Shown: positions 20,501-31,400 of the stretch, piece by piece | Layout of the letters: each line of letters begins with the position of its first letter | Numbering within the stretch: position 1 is the first letter of the stretch | NCBI RefSeq assembly: GCF_001183605.1 | Contig: NZ_LFXJ01000005.1 | Span: 806,001 to 870,000, forward strand | Direction: 5' to 3' | DNA from: Lysinibacillus xylanilyticus | GTDB lineage: Bacteria > Bacillota > Bacilli > Bacillales_A > Planococcaceae | DNA: 64,000 nucleotides | Program-made: the position numbers and the translations under genes | The notes under the pieces: model-generated | Told to the model about the DNA's origin: nothing | Database searches by the model: none | What the model saw: only the letters and a program-made list of their open reading frames with translations

Positions 20501-23500
20501 GGATCCAGAAGATGTAATTCATACTGGAGCAGAATACGAAGCGCCAAGCAATGAACTAGAAACAAAATTAGTTAACATATGGCAAGATATTTTAGGTGTA
20601 AGCAATATCGGTATAAATGATAACTTTTTTGAACTTGGAGGACATTCATTAAAGGCTACAGTACTTATTTCAAAAATTCATAAAGAATTGAACAAAACTG
20701 TCCCACTTAAAGAAATCTTTAAGTCACCAACAATAAAAGAGCTTAGTGCATTTGTTGAAAATGAGAAAGATAGTATTTTTCTTGAAATAGAAAAAATAAG
20801 AGATGAAGGAAAATACGAAACATCATCTGCTCAAAAAAGAATGTATATGCTGCAACAGTTTGACAAGGATAGCACAGCTTACAATATGCCAACAGTGTTT
20901 GAGTTAGGTGGAAATATTAATGAAATACAAATAGAAGAAACATTTAGGAAACTTGTTAAAAGACATGAAGCACTAAGAACCTATTTTGAAACGAATGAAG
21001 ATCAAATAATACAAAGAATAGATAACTCTTATGAATTTGAGCTAGAAATAGTACAAGAAAGAGAAGATATAGATACTATCATCAATAACTTCTTAAGACC
21101 ATTTGATTTAAATAAAGCCTCATTATTAAGGATAGAACTCGTGAAGAGTAAAGAAAAAACATATTTATTGATAGATATGCATCATATCATTTCAGATGGA
21201 GTATCTTGTAATATTTTAATAAATGATTTTATAGAGATATATAATGGAAAAGAATTAGAACCTTTAAAGCTGCAATATAAAGACTTTGCAGAATGGCAGA
21301 ATAAATTCTTAAATGCTGAAGATATGAAAAAACAAGAAGAGTATTGGTTAAATATCTTCAGTGATGAAATACCAGTATTAAATATCCCTACTGATTATAA
21401 AAGACCAGTCATTAAAAGTTTTGAGGGTGATGATGTAGGCTTTGAGTTGGATGAAAAACTGATCGAACAATTAAAAGAGTTTACAAAAGAAACAGGAACA
21501 ACCATGCATATGGTATTGCTATCAGCATTTTATATATTACTATCTAAATACAGCAGGCAAGAAGATATCGTAATCGGCGTACCAGTAGCAGGAAGGTCAC
21601 ATGCAGACCTCCAAAAAATAATGGGGATATTTGTTAATACATTGGCGTTAAGGATGAAACCAGAAGGTGGAAAGAAATTTACAGAATTCTTCAAAGAGGT
21701 AAAAGAAAATTCTATTAAGGCATATGAAAATCAAAGTTATCAATTTGAAGCTTTAATAGAAAAATTAAATGTAAGAAGAAATACCAGCAGAAGCCCAATG
21801 TTTGATGTTATGTTCAATATGGTTGACATAGAAACGGAAAATATGAAAGAATTCGATGGATTTTTATTGGAAAAATATAATTATGAAAACAAGACATCTA
21901 AGTTTGACTTAACATTGAATGTAACACAATCAGACAAAACCATTGACTTTACTTTGGAGTACTGTACGAAATTGTTTAATAAGGAAACAATAGAGAGATT
22001 AGGGAAACACTTTATTAGGATATTAAAAAATGTAATGGATAATCCGAAATTGGATTTAAATAAAATAGACCTGTTAACAGAAGAAGAAAAGGTCCAACTA
22101 TTATATGAGTTCAATAATAAAAAAGTGGATTACCCTAAGTATAAAACAATACAACAATTATTTGAGGAACAGGTGGAAAAAACACCAGATAATATTGCTG
22201 TTGTATTTGAAGATAAAAAGTTAACTTATAGAGAGTTGAATGAAAGAGCAAACATACTTGCAATAGAGTTAAGAAGTAAAGGAATTAAATCTGATTCAAT
22301 AGTAGGGATAATGGTAGAAAGATCTCTTGAGATGATAATAGGAATTATAGGTATTTTAAAGTCAGGGGGAGCATATTTACCTATTGATCCAGGGTATCCA
22401 ATAGAAAGAATAGAATATATGTTAGAAGATAGTAAGTGCCAAATACTACTAAGTGAAGCAAGTTTAGAGGACAAGTTGAAATTTAAAGGACACATTCTGG
22501 ATTTATTTAAAATTGATTTATTGAGCGGAGAGTCAAGAAATCCTGAGGCAATTAATGGTTTTAAAGATTTAGCATATGTTATTTATACGTCAGGATCAAC
22601 AGGTATGCCGAAAGGTGTAATGATAGAACAACAACAGGTAAACAATTTTATACATGGAATAACGAAAGAAACTAAATTGAATTCATATAAAAATATATTA
22701 TGTATTACAACAGTATGCTTTGATATCTTTGGACTTGAAACCCTAGTACCATTAACAAATGGATTAGAGGTAATAATTGCAAGCAGAGAAGCAAGTGTCG
22801 ATAGTAAGAAACTGGCAAGAATTATAGATGAAAATAAGATAGAAGTAATGCAAAGCACCCCTTCAAGATTGAATATACTGTTGGAAAATGAAGATTTCCA
22901 AGAATCCATAAGTCATTTGAAATTAGTTTTAGTAGGTGGAGAAGAGGTAACTTCAAGTTTATTTAATAAGTGGAATAAGCATAATAATGCAAAGATATAC
23001 AATGTATATGGGCCAACAGAGACAACAATTTGGTCAACAATAAAACTTCTAGAACAAGATGAAAAAATAACAATCGGCAGACCAATAAGTAATACAAGCA
23101 TCTATATATTAAATGAAGATAAACAAATGCCTATAGGGGTCGAAGGCGAATTATGTATTGGCGGGGATGGCGTAGCAAGGGGATATTTAAATAGAGCAGA
23201 ATTAACTGCAGAAAAGTTTGTGGAAAATCCTTTTGAACAAGGACAGAAAATTTATAGAACAGGAGACCTAGCAAGATGGCTGCCTGATGGAAACATAGAG
23301 TTTCTGGGGAGAATAGACAATCAAGTGAAAGTAAGAGGCTTTAGAATAGAACTTGGAGAAATCGCGAACCGAGTACTACAGCATGATAGCGTAAAGGAAG
23401 CCGTAGTAGTAGTAAAAGAAAATAAAGAAAATGAAAAGTATATCTGTGCTTATGTGGTAAGTGATAAAGAAATGAAAGAATTGAAATTAAGGGATTCTTT

Positions 23501-25232
23501 AAGAGAAAGCTTGCCAGAATATATGATTCCATCTTATTTTGTTCAAATGGAAAAGATGCCGTTAACTCCTAATGGAAAACTTAATAGAAGAGCACTTCCA
23601 GATCCGAGTATAGAAGAAAATATCAATGAATCTGAAGCACCAAGAAGTGAAGTAGAAAAAGTTCTAGCAGAATTATGGAGTGAAGTATTAGGAATAGAAA
23701 AAATAGGAATTAACGATAACTTTTTTGAACTTGGAGGACATTCACTAAAAGCTACAGTACTTTTATCAAAAGTTCAGAAAGTGTTGAATAAAGAAATACC
23801 ACTAAACGAGTTATTTAGGCTACCAACAATAAAAGGAATTGGTATATTATTGGAAACTAAAGAGGAAAATGCTTACTCGGAAATTGAAAAGATAAAACAT
23901 GGGAATATTTATAAAGCTTCATCAGCACAAAAGAGAATGTACATGCTACAGCAATTTGATAAAGCTAGTACAGCTTACAATATGCCTACAGCGTTTGAGT
24001 TAGATGGAAATATTAATATCAAACGCATAGAAGAAACATTTAGGAAACTGATTGAAAGGCATGAATCATTAAGAACTTCTTTTGAAACGAATCAATTTGA
24101 AATCGTACAAAGAATTCATCATTCTTATGAATTTAAGTTAAAAATCAGACAAGAAAGCAAAGATCTAGATACCATTAGAAATAAATTCATAAAGCCATTT
24201 GATTTAAGTAAAGCACCACTATTAAGAGTAGAAATAGTAGAGAGTGAGGAGAAAACATATTTACTAATAGATATGCATCACATTATATCAGATGGAGTAT
24301 CTGGCGGTATTTTAGTGAATGAGTTTATTGAGTTATATAAAGGAAGAGAATTACAACCATTAAAATTACAGTATAAGGATTTTGCGGAGTGGCAGAATAA
24401 ATTTTTGAAAACAGAGGAAATGAAAAACCAAGAAAAATATTGGTTAAATATGTTTGGAGATGGAATACCAGTATTAAATCTCCCTACTGATTATGAAAGA
24501 CCGGCTATTCAAAGTTTTGCAGGTGATTCTTTAAGTTTTAAAGTAAATGAAAAGACTACAGAAAGATTGAGACATCTTACTAAAGAGACGGGAACAACGA
24601 TGCATATGGTGTTACTATCTGCATTTTATATATTGTTATCTAAGTATAGTGAACAAGAAGATATCGTCATTGGAATACCGATAGCTGGAAGATCGCACGC
24701 AGACCTTCAGAGTATAATGGGGATGTTTGTGAATACATTGGCGCTAAGAAATAAGCCTGAAGGAAATAAAATGTATATGGATTTCTTAAAAGAAGTAAAA
24801 GAAAACTCTCTATATGCACATGAAAATCAAAATTATCAATTTGAAATGTTAATTGAAAGCCTAAACTTAGTAAGGGATACTAGTAGAAACCCTTTGTTTG
24901 ATGTTATGTTTGATATCGCTGTAATGGAATCAGATCGTGATATGAAAGTAGATGACCTTATATTAAGGCCTTATGAAATGGAAAACAATATATCCAAGTT
25001 TGATCTAAATTTAGAAGTTGTGGAATATTCAAAAACATTTGAAATCGTATTGTCGTATTGTGTAGAGCTGTTCCATAAAGACACAATTGAATTTTTATTA
25101 GAGGATTATGATTCCATCCTTAAAACAATATCCAATGATCCAAATGTAACATTAAACAATATAGAGTTAATAAAATTAAAGAATAATGATGCGGAATTAG
25201 AGTTTGATTTATTTGAACATTTTTCATTATAG
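14520..25232 (+). CDS. NRPS2: C-A(Orn)-PCP-C-A(Thr)-PCP-C-A(Gly-like)-PCP-C
   Basis: This 3570-residue synthetase adds three residues. Its start (NIMGLTSLQQSMLFSYV) resembles a COM acceptor and the first C domain follows an E domain, so it should accept a D-aminoacyl donor. Module A: HHIIYDG near 142, A-domain residues D-V-G-E-I-G-S-I-D (ornithine code), carrier Ser 1000. Module B: HHIISDG near 1183, D-F-W-N-I-G-M-V-H (threonine), carrier Ser 2043. Module C: HHIISDG near 2221, D-I-L-Q-L-G-V-I-W, close to the glycine code DILQLGLIW, carrier Ser 3075. A complete extra C domain (HHIISDG near 3253) closes the protein with no following A domain, so it must condense onto a residue loaded on NRPS3. 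Start ATG 14520 has an AGGAGC site upstream. Glycine is the least sure call. Confidence 0.92.
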   Translation: MEKLDKKNIENIMGLTSLQQSMLFSYVMDENSRECHEQLSLSISGDIKIDLLEQSWDYVIKNNEMLRTVFRWKGIDNPVQIVKKNHKIAIQYFDFTNELEKNKVVEEIKLMDLSTRIDIAKETLRVYLCKIDNNKYEMIITNHHIIYDGWSNGIILKELFEAYSCLYRGSSPKAKIKTKFSDFVNYTINLNKNEQKEYWDNYFNESDNAICCFEGKVKGEYKEILYKLDNEISNRISEFSKNNRISLASLLYTAWGVLMQKISNSQEVIFGTTVSGRSEKIRDIDNMVGLFINIIPMTVKSEDETLLIDLVRNIDKVLSGRKDFENTPIIDIKEYCGLKANEDLFNSVVTVENYPLNIGEDNILSIENFSMIERNNYNISLQILTFNGIEFKFDFNSLVIEEAIVKRFAEYLENIINSLLNNKDIKLLEVELLSEGEKHRILNEFNNTNMDYPKDLTIQKMFEEQVEKTPDNIAVVFEENKLTYRELNEKANRLARTLREKGTVPETVVALMVDRSVEMVVGVLGIIKSGAAYMPIDPNYPKERINYILKNSNADLLVTESKFVDSIDLNCQIVDINKEFVNANNESNLDIVNKQEDLLYVLYTSGTTGKPKGVMVTQGNLMNMAYSWISHYNLEEFNVNLLQMASISFDVFSGDLCRSLLTGGTMYICPSDIRTNMEELYKTIKENHINIFESTPSLISILMDYVNENKLQLDSLKLLILGSDDCSIEDYKKLVKKYGKTMRILNSYGVTEATIDSSYYEGEIDNIPKTLVNTPIGKPMHNTRFYILNKTYDIQPIGVVGELYIAGAGVSRGYYNRPELTAEKFIDNPFKIGTKMYKTGDLARWLPDGNIEFLGRIDNQVKIRGFRIELAEIENRLLQHESIKEVVVLAREIEVNEKYICAYVVSDKNIKDLNLRSYLRGCLPAYMIPSYFVQMGKMPLTPNGKLDRKALPEPNLEEMTNEYEAPRNEVEEILAKIWCEVLKIDKVGINDNFFEIGGHSLKATVLKSKIHKAFNKDILLKELFRLPTIKELSAFLEEAEENIYKKIEIVEEKECYEASSAQKRMYMLQGLEIDSIAYNILGGLDISGDLDVDRLNETFKKLIKRHEALRTSFYAKEDMIVQKVHAAEEIKFETEKVAVHSEEEIKAKAKEFIKPFDLGKAPLLRVSVLSLEKDRHIMLFDMHHIISDGVSMSILAKEFSELYAGEDLEELKVQYKDYSAWQLKKRESEEYREQEKYWLNEFSGELPVLNLPTDYARQSLKNFRGSSVYFTLDKDITKKLRSVAKETESTLHMVLLASLNILLAKYSGQEDFIVGTPITGRNHGDLENIIGMFVNTLAIRTNVDSQLSFKEYLKTVREKTLSASENQDYQFEELVDQVAVNRDLNRNPLFDVMFVLQNMDEAKLEIEDLIFKLYKFSVDVEKFDITMTAVERDHEINIDLSYSTSLYKHETIERMVNHFLNIVKEITRNIEVELKDIDLLSDDEKHKLLVEFNNTVADYPKDKTIHELFEEQVKRTPNNIAVVIGDKEFTYKELNERSNSLARVLREKGVGPEVIVGIMMNRSTEMIVGIMAILKAGGVYLPMDPDYPKDRIEYMLKDSQTQILLSTNGLANRIETSVEIIDLLNTDLFEGDSSDLNLVNTPQNLAYIIYTSGTTGNPKGVMIEHKNVVRLLFNHKMKFDFNEKDVWTMFHSYCFDFSVWEMYGALLYGGKLVLIPKDSAMDGVEFLRILKEEKVTVLNQIPTPFYSLMNTELTYSEKELNLRYVIFGGEALKTEMLREWIKKYPDTKLINMYGITETTVHVTYKEIEEKEINEGICNIGKPIPTLTTYIMDENSRILPVGVPGELCVGGDGVARGYLNKKELTQQKFVTNPYNLQERIYRSGDKARLLHNGEIEYLGRIDFQVKIRGFRIELGEIENCLLKVEGITEVIVIDKGENENKDLYAYYVGKEEFSAGELREKLKKSLPDYMVPKYYIKMEKMPLTSNGKIDRKSLPDPEDVIHTGAEYEAPSNELETKLVNIWQDILGVSNIGINDNFFELGGHSLKATVLISKIHKELNKTVPLKEIFKSPTIKELSAFVENEKDSIFLEIEKIRDEGKYETSSAQKRMYMLQQFDKDSTAYNMPTVFELGGNINEIQIEETFRKLVKRHEALRTYFETNEDQIIQRIDNSYEFELEIVQEREDIDTIINNFLRPFDLNKASLLRIELVKSKEKTYLLIDMHHIISDGVSCNILINDFIEIYNGKELEPLKLQYKDFAEWQNKFLNAEDMKKQEEYWLNIFSDEIPVLNIPTDYKRPVIKSFEGDDVGFELDEKLIEQLKEFTKETGTTMHMVLLSAFYILLSKYSRQEDIVIGVPVAGRSHADLQKIMGIFVNTLALRMKPEGGKKFTEFFKEVKENSIKAYENQSYQFEALIEKLNVRRNTSRSPMFDVMFNMVDIETENMKEFDGFLLEKYNYENKTSKFDLTLNVTQSDKTIDFTLEYCTKLFNKETIERLGKHFIRILKNVMDNPKLDLNKIDLLTEEEKVQLLYEFNNKKVDYPKYKTIQQLFEEQVEKTPDNIAVVFEDKKLTYRELNERANILAIELRSKGIKSDSIVGIMVERSLEMIIGIIGILKSGGAYLPIDPGYPIERIEYMLEDSKCQILLSEASLEDKLKFKGHILDLFKIDLLSGESRNPEAINGFKDLAYVIYTSGSTGMPKGVMIEQQQVNNFIHGITKETKLNSYKNILCITTVCFDIFGLETLVPLTNGLEVIIASREASVDSKKLARIIDENKIEVMQSTPSRLNILLENEDFQESISHLKLVLVGGEEVTSSLFNKWNKHNNAKIYNVYGPTETTIWSTIKLLEQDEKITIGRPISNTSIYILNEDKQMPIGVEGELCIGGDGVARGYLNRAELTAEKFVENPFEQGQKIYRTGDLARWLPDGNIEFLGRIDNQVKVRGFRIELGEIANRVLQHDSVKEAVVVVKENKENEKYICAYVVSDKEMKELKLRDSLRESLPEYMIPSYFVQMEKMPLTPNGKLNRRALPDPSIEENINESEAPRSEVEKVLAELWSEVLGIEKIGINDNFFELGGHSLKATVLLSKVQKVLNKEIPLNELFRLPTIKGIGILLETKEENAYSEIEKIKHGNIYKASSAQKRMYMLQQFDKASTAYNMPTAFELDGNINIKRIEETFRKLIERHESLRTSFETNQFEIVQRIHHSYEFKLKIRQESKDLDTIRNKFIKPFDLSKAPLLRVEIVESEEKTYLLIDMHHIISDGVSGGILVNEFIELYKGRELQPLKLQYKDFAEWQNKFLKTEEMKNQEKYWLNMFGDGIPVLNLPTDYERPAIQSFAGDSLSFKVNEKTTERLRHLTKETGTTMHMVLLSAFYILLSKYSEQEDIVIGIPIAGRSHADLQSIMGMFVNTLALRNKPEGNKMYMDFLKEVKENSLYAHENQNYQFEMLIESLNLVRDTSRNPLFDVMFDIAVMESDRDMKVDDLILRPYEMENNISKFDLNLEVVEYSKTFEIVLSYCVELFHKDTIEFLLEDYDSILKTISNDPNVTLNNIELIKLKNNDAELEFDLFEHFSL

Positions 25233-25489
25233 AAATATTTTTAATTCCCTTAATGTATAGAATTGAGATAGGTAAATTCATTTAGTTATGAATTGCTTGA
25301 AGACATCAAGAATCGTTCTAAATGGAGTAGTGGGCATAATCAGCTGTTTCCCTTAGGAAACATGAATAATCGTTTCATCTTTGGATGGAGTGAATGCCCA
25401 CAAATACTCTATATGGAAATATTTTAGTGGGCTGTTTTATACCAAGCGTTTAGAAATATATATATTTAGATAGGTGGTTAAGAGATGTT
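25233..25489 (+). promoter_or_regulatory. Structured intergenic region between NRPS2 and NRPS3
   Basis: This 257-bp gap holds nested inverted repeats: GTGGGCAT (25330-25337) pairs with ATGCCCAC (25394-25401), and inside it GTTTCC-CTTA-GGAAAC and an ATGA...TCAT pair can fold. A further element, GATAGGTGGT, serves as ribosome site near 25470-25480. The other genes of the operon are more tightly spaced, so this may be an RNA-stability or translational element. No gene is seen. Confidence 0.45.
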
Positions 25490-28400
25490 ATGAATAAAAT
25501 GAAAGAATATAATCCGAATCGATATTGGAGAAAATCAATTCATCTAGCAAAAAATAGTGAAGGAAAAACATGGAGTTATGGGGAAGATTCATACGAAGAA
25601 GGTCAGTATGAAATTACCATTGATAAATGTTATTTTGACAGGCTAAAAGAAATATGTAAAGATAATGATCTTTTATCCTTTGCTTTTATCGTATCCGCAT
25701 TCAAGGTTAGTTTATCAAAATATTTATCTAAAAAGGATATCACTATTGGTATTCCTTGTTATAGGTCTGTAGGAAGAGTTATGTTAAATAAAGTATTACC
25801 GTTAACATCTCATATAGATTATGATCAATCATTTTCGGACTATATGATGAGCATTAAGGATGAAATACTGCAAATATATAAGAATCAATCCTATTTAAAT
25901 ACTAAGATATTACAAGATGAAAATATCAATAATTTGATGGAACTAACGCCGATAAATATATCGATGAAGGGGTTTCATCAGGAAAAAGATATTAATTATA
26001 TACTAAGTTCAAGCAAAAATCAATTATCATTAATATTTGAATCAATTCAAAATGGTTCATATAATATGAAGGTTATCTATAACAAAAAACAGTTTTCCAA
26101 GTTTGATGTGGAGAATTTGTCTGATAACTTTTTTAATGTTTTCAAATCGGTATTAGTAAATTATAAGCAGAAAGTATCGGAAGTAGAGCTTTTATCAGAA
26201 GGAGAAAAGAACCAACTATTAAATGAATTTAATCATACAGATGTGGAATATCCGAAAGGTACAACCATACAACAAATATTCGAAGAACAAGTAGAAAAAA
26301 CACCTGATCACATTGCGGTAGTATATGAAGAAAATAAACTAACGTATAGAGAATTAAATGAAAAAGCAAATAGTCTCGCAAGGACCTTAAGAGAAAAAGG
26401 TGCCGCACCTGAAACGGTTGTCGCTTTGATGATGGATCGTTCTATAGAAATGATCGTGGGGGTATTAGGTATTATTAAATCCGGTGCGGGTTACATACCG
26501 ATTGATCCCGATTATCCGAAAGAAAGGGTTAGTTATATCCTGCAAAATAGTCATGCCAATTTAGTGATAACAGAGACAAAATTGGCAGACAGTATAGATA
26601 TAGACGGCCAAATAATCGATATCCAAAAGGGCGATGTGCATTTAAATGATACATCGAATCTGGAAATCATAAATAAACAGGAAGATTTACTATATGTTTT
26701 ATATACCTCAGGGACGACCGGAAAACCGAAAGGAGTCATGGTTACTCAAAGTAATTTAATTAATATGGTATATAGCTGGAAAAGTCATTACCATTTAGAT
26801 CAATTTCATGTAAATTTACTGCAAATGGCAAGTATATCATTTGATGTATTCACAGGGGATTTATGCAGAAGTATATTAACTGGGGGCACCATGTATATAT
26901 GTCCAAGTGAAATAAGAATAAATATGGAGGAGTTATATCAAACAATTAAGAAAAACCACATCAATATATTTGAATCAACTCCAAGTTTAATCTTAACACT
27001 CATGGACTATGTGAATGAAAACAATTTTCAATTAGACTGCTTGAAGTTATTAATATTAGGGTCTGATATCTGTTCAATAGAAGATTATAAGGGATTAGTG
27101 AAAAATTATGGACAAACTACGAGAATACTTAATAGCTATGGTGTAACAGAAGCAACAATTGATTCAAGTTATTATGAAGAAAAAATAGAAAATATATCAG
27201 ATGATTTAGTTAATACACCAATAGGAAAACCTCTGCATAATACTAAATTTTATATTTTTAATGAAGCCTGTGATCTTCAGCCTATAGGTGTAATAGGTGA
27301 GCTTTACATAGGTGGTGAAGGAGTATCAAGGGGTTATTATAATATGCCAGAGTTAACAGCTGAGAAATTTGTGGATAACCCATTTGCCAAAGGAACAACA
27401 CTGTATAGAACAGGGGATTTAGCAAGATGGCTGCCTGATGGGAATATTGAGTTTTTGGGAAGAATCGATAACCAAATTAAAATAAGAGGCTTTAGAATAG
27501 AACCTGGAGAGATCGAAAATCGATTATTACAACACGGAAGCATTAAAGAAGCCATAGTCTTGGCAAAAGAAATAAAAGAAAATGAATACTTATGTGCTTA
27601 TGTGGTAAGTGACAAAGAGATTCAGGACTTGAATTTGAGTAGTTATTTAATAGAATTTTTGCCAAAGTATATGATTCCGACTTATTTTGTACAGATGGAA
27701 AAGATGCCGTTAACTCCGAATGGAAAGCTAGATAGAAAAGCGCTTCTAGAACCAAAATTGGAAGAAATGACAAATAAATATGAAGCCCCAAGAAATGAAG
27801 TAGAGGAAATTTTAGCAAGGATTTGGAGGGAAGTATTAAAAGTTGGGAAAGTAGGAATAAATGATAACTTTTTTGACCTTGGAGGTCATTCTCTAAAAGC
27901 AACTATATTAGCAGGTAGAATTCGTAAAGAGCTAAATGTAGATGTACCACTGAAAAAAATATTTAGTTTAGGAAACATAAAAGGTCTTAGCGAAAATATC
28001 TTAACAAATAGTAAGAAAAAATACGAAGAAATACAAAAAGTGGAAGAAAAGGAATATCACGAAGCATCCTCTGCGCAAAAAAGAATGTATATGTTACAAG
28101 AACTTAATACAGATAGTATTGCCTATAATATGCCGGGGATTTTAGAGATAATAGGTAAACTTGATTTAAATCGATTAAATGAAGCATTTGCAAAATTAAT
28201 TGATAGACATGAAACATTAAGAACAAGTTTTATTGCTATAGAAGATAGGATTGTACAAAAAGTTCATGTACCAGAAGAAATAAAATTTGAAATAGAAAAA
28301 GTAAATACTCAAAGTGAACAAGAAATAAATGTAAAAGTTAAGGAATTCATAAAGCCATTTGACTTAGAGAAGGCCCCTTTACTAAGAGTTTCCATACAAA

Positions 28401-31400
28401 GTTTAGAGAAAGACAGACATATTTTACTGTTAGATATGCATCACATCATATCAGATGGAGTTTCCGTGAGCATATTAGCAAAAGAATTTAGCAAGTTATA
28501 TGCTGGGGAAGGTTTAGAAGTACCTAGGGTGCAATATAAGGATTACTCGACATGGCAATTAAAGAAAAGAGAAAGCGAAGAATTTAGGAAACAAGAAGAA
28601 TATTGGCTAAAGGAATTTAGGGGAGAAATACCAGTATTAAATTTACCTACGGACTATACTAGACCAAAAATAAAAGATTTTAACGGGGGAAGTATTAGCT
28701 TTTTTCTTGATAAGGAAATATCTGAGAAATTAAAATGGATTGCTAAAGAGAACGAAAGCACTCTGTACATGATTTTATTAGCTAACATTAATATTTTACT
28801 ATCTAAATATAGTGGTCAAGAAGATATAGTAGTTGGAAGTGTAATAGCTGGGAGAAACCATAGAGACTTAGAAAACATAATAGGTATGTTTGTAAATACG
28901 TTAGCCATAAAAACGAATGTAGATAGTGAGTTAACTTTTAAAGAATATTTTAAATCTGTAAGGGAAAAGACATTAAGTGCTTATGAAAACCAAGACTATC
29001 AATTTGAAGAATTAGTTGAAAAGGTAGTATTTAGTAGAGAATTAAATAGGAATCCAATCTTTGATGTGATGTTTGTACTACAAAATACTGAAGAAGAAAA
29101 GCTAGAAGCAAAGGATTTAACTTTTAAGCCTTATCATACTAGTTATGATGTGGAAAGATTTGATATAACAATTAATGCAACAGAGGAAAATAATCGGATT
29201 AACTTTCATTTAAGTTATGCAACTAGTATATATAAGCAAGAAACGATAGAAAGAATGGTAAGTCATTTTGTAAACATCGTGAAAGAAATCACAAAAAATG
29301 TGGAGATTAAACTTAAGGATATTGAAATAGTAAGTAAAGATGAGAAGAATAAACTATTGGCAGAGTTTAATGATACAGCATTAGATTATTCAAGAAACAT
29401 AACGATACACGAACTTTTTGAAGGACAAGTAAAAAAGACACCAGATCATGTTGCCGTGGTATTTGAGGGTAAGAAGCTAACATATAGAGAACTTAATGAA
29501 AGATCTAATTCTTTGGCAAGAGTTCTAAGAAGCGAAGGTGTAGGACCGGAAGTTATTGTGGGAATCATAACTGAACGTTCGATTGAAGTAATTGTAGGAA
29601 TAATGGCCGTATTAAAAGCAGGTGGATCTTATTTACCAATAGACCCAAAAAATCCACATAAACGAATAGAATATATGATAAAAAACAGTGGAGTTAACAT
29701 ATTATTAACACAGAACAGTTTATTATCGATGTGTGACTATGGGTGCGAAGTAATAGATTTGAATAATCAAAGTATATATCAAAAAGAAAATAACAATCTT
29801 AATAAAATATCAAATCATACAAATCTAGCATACGTTATCTATACTTCTGGAACGACGGGCAATCCTAAAGGGGTTGCTGTAGAACATAAGGGAATCATAA
29901 ATTTAACTAATACCTTTAAAAAAGATTTTCAGATTAATTCCAATAAAAAGATATTACAATTTGCAAGTATATCATTTGATGCGTTTGCTTGGGAATTATC
30001 TATGAGTCTTCTATTAGGGGCAGAATTAATTATAACATCCGAAGAAATTTTAATGAACCCAGTAAAATTAAGTCAATTTATAAAGGATCATGAGGTCAAT
30101 ATATTAACAGTACCGCCATTTATAGCTAGTGAGTTGGATTTAGATGATTCTAAAGTTGAATTAATCATAACAGCTGGAAGTGACGCAAAGAAGAATATAG
30201 TTAGCAAACTTTCTAAAAAAAGAAGGTATATTAATGCTTATGGACCAACAGAAAGTACTATTTGTGCAACCATGTGGGATTATGAAAATACAGAATATAA
30301 CACGATTCCAATAGGAAAACCTATAAGCAATACAAAGGTTTATATTGTTGATAAGTATCATAATTTGCTACCAATAGGTGTAGTAGGGGAATTGTGCATA
30401 AGTGGAGATGGAATTACAAGAGGGTACTTAGCTAATCAAGAGTTAACAGATCAAAAATTTGTGAATAACCCATTTGAATTAGGAAAGAAAATGTATAAAA
30501 CAGGAGATTTAGCTAGATGGCTTCCAGATGGGAATATCGAATTTTTAGGTAGAATAGACCATCAAGTTAAAATAAGAGGGTTTAGAATAGAACTTCCAGA
30601 GATAGAAAGTAGATTGTTAGAAATCGAAGGGGTAAAAGATGTAATTGTATTAGATAAAGGAGAACATGAGAGTAAGTATTTATGTGCTTATTATGTGGCA
30701 GAAAAAGAGTATAGTGCAACTCAATTAAGAGAAGCTTTAAAACACAATTTACCGGACTATATGATACCATCTTACTTTAAAAAATTAAGGGAAATGCCTT
30801 TAACAACCAATGGAAAAATTGATAGAAAGTCATTACCACAACCAAATAGTGAGATCAATACAGGGACAGAATATGAAGCTCCAAGAAATGAAATTGAAAA
30901 TGTTTTAGTAAATGTATGGGGGCGAGTGTTAGGGGTTAATAGAATAAGTATTAATGATAATTATTTTAGTTTAGGTGGGAACTCACTAAATGCTATAAAG
31001 ATCGCTTCAATACTTCAAGAAGAAAACATAAATATTGCACTAAGCGATATATTTATGTATCAAGATATAAAAAGTATTTGTAAACATTACATTGCACAAC
31101 ATAGCGGTCATGAGCAAAGTAATGAATTAGATATGACTGATGAATATATTAGTGAGGAAAATATACAAGAATTTATAGAATTAACTAGAAATAAAGTAAA
31201 CACGGAATATGAGGAGTTTACAGAAAAAATAATAAATAAAAACGTCATTAATAAATACAAACTTTCAGAAATACAAAAAATGAGTAAAAAAATAGGAATG
31301 ACAAAGTCAGGAACAAAAATTGAATTTAATTTCGAGGTAGATATATCAAAATTAGAAAGTGCAGTAAGTTCTTTAATAAATCGTGAGAATATGCTAAGGG

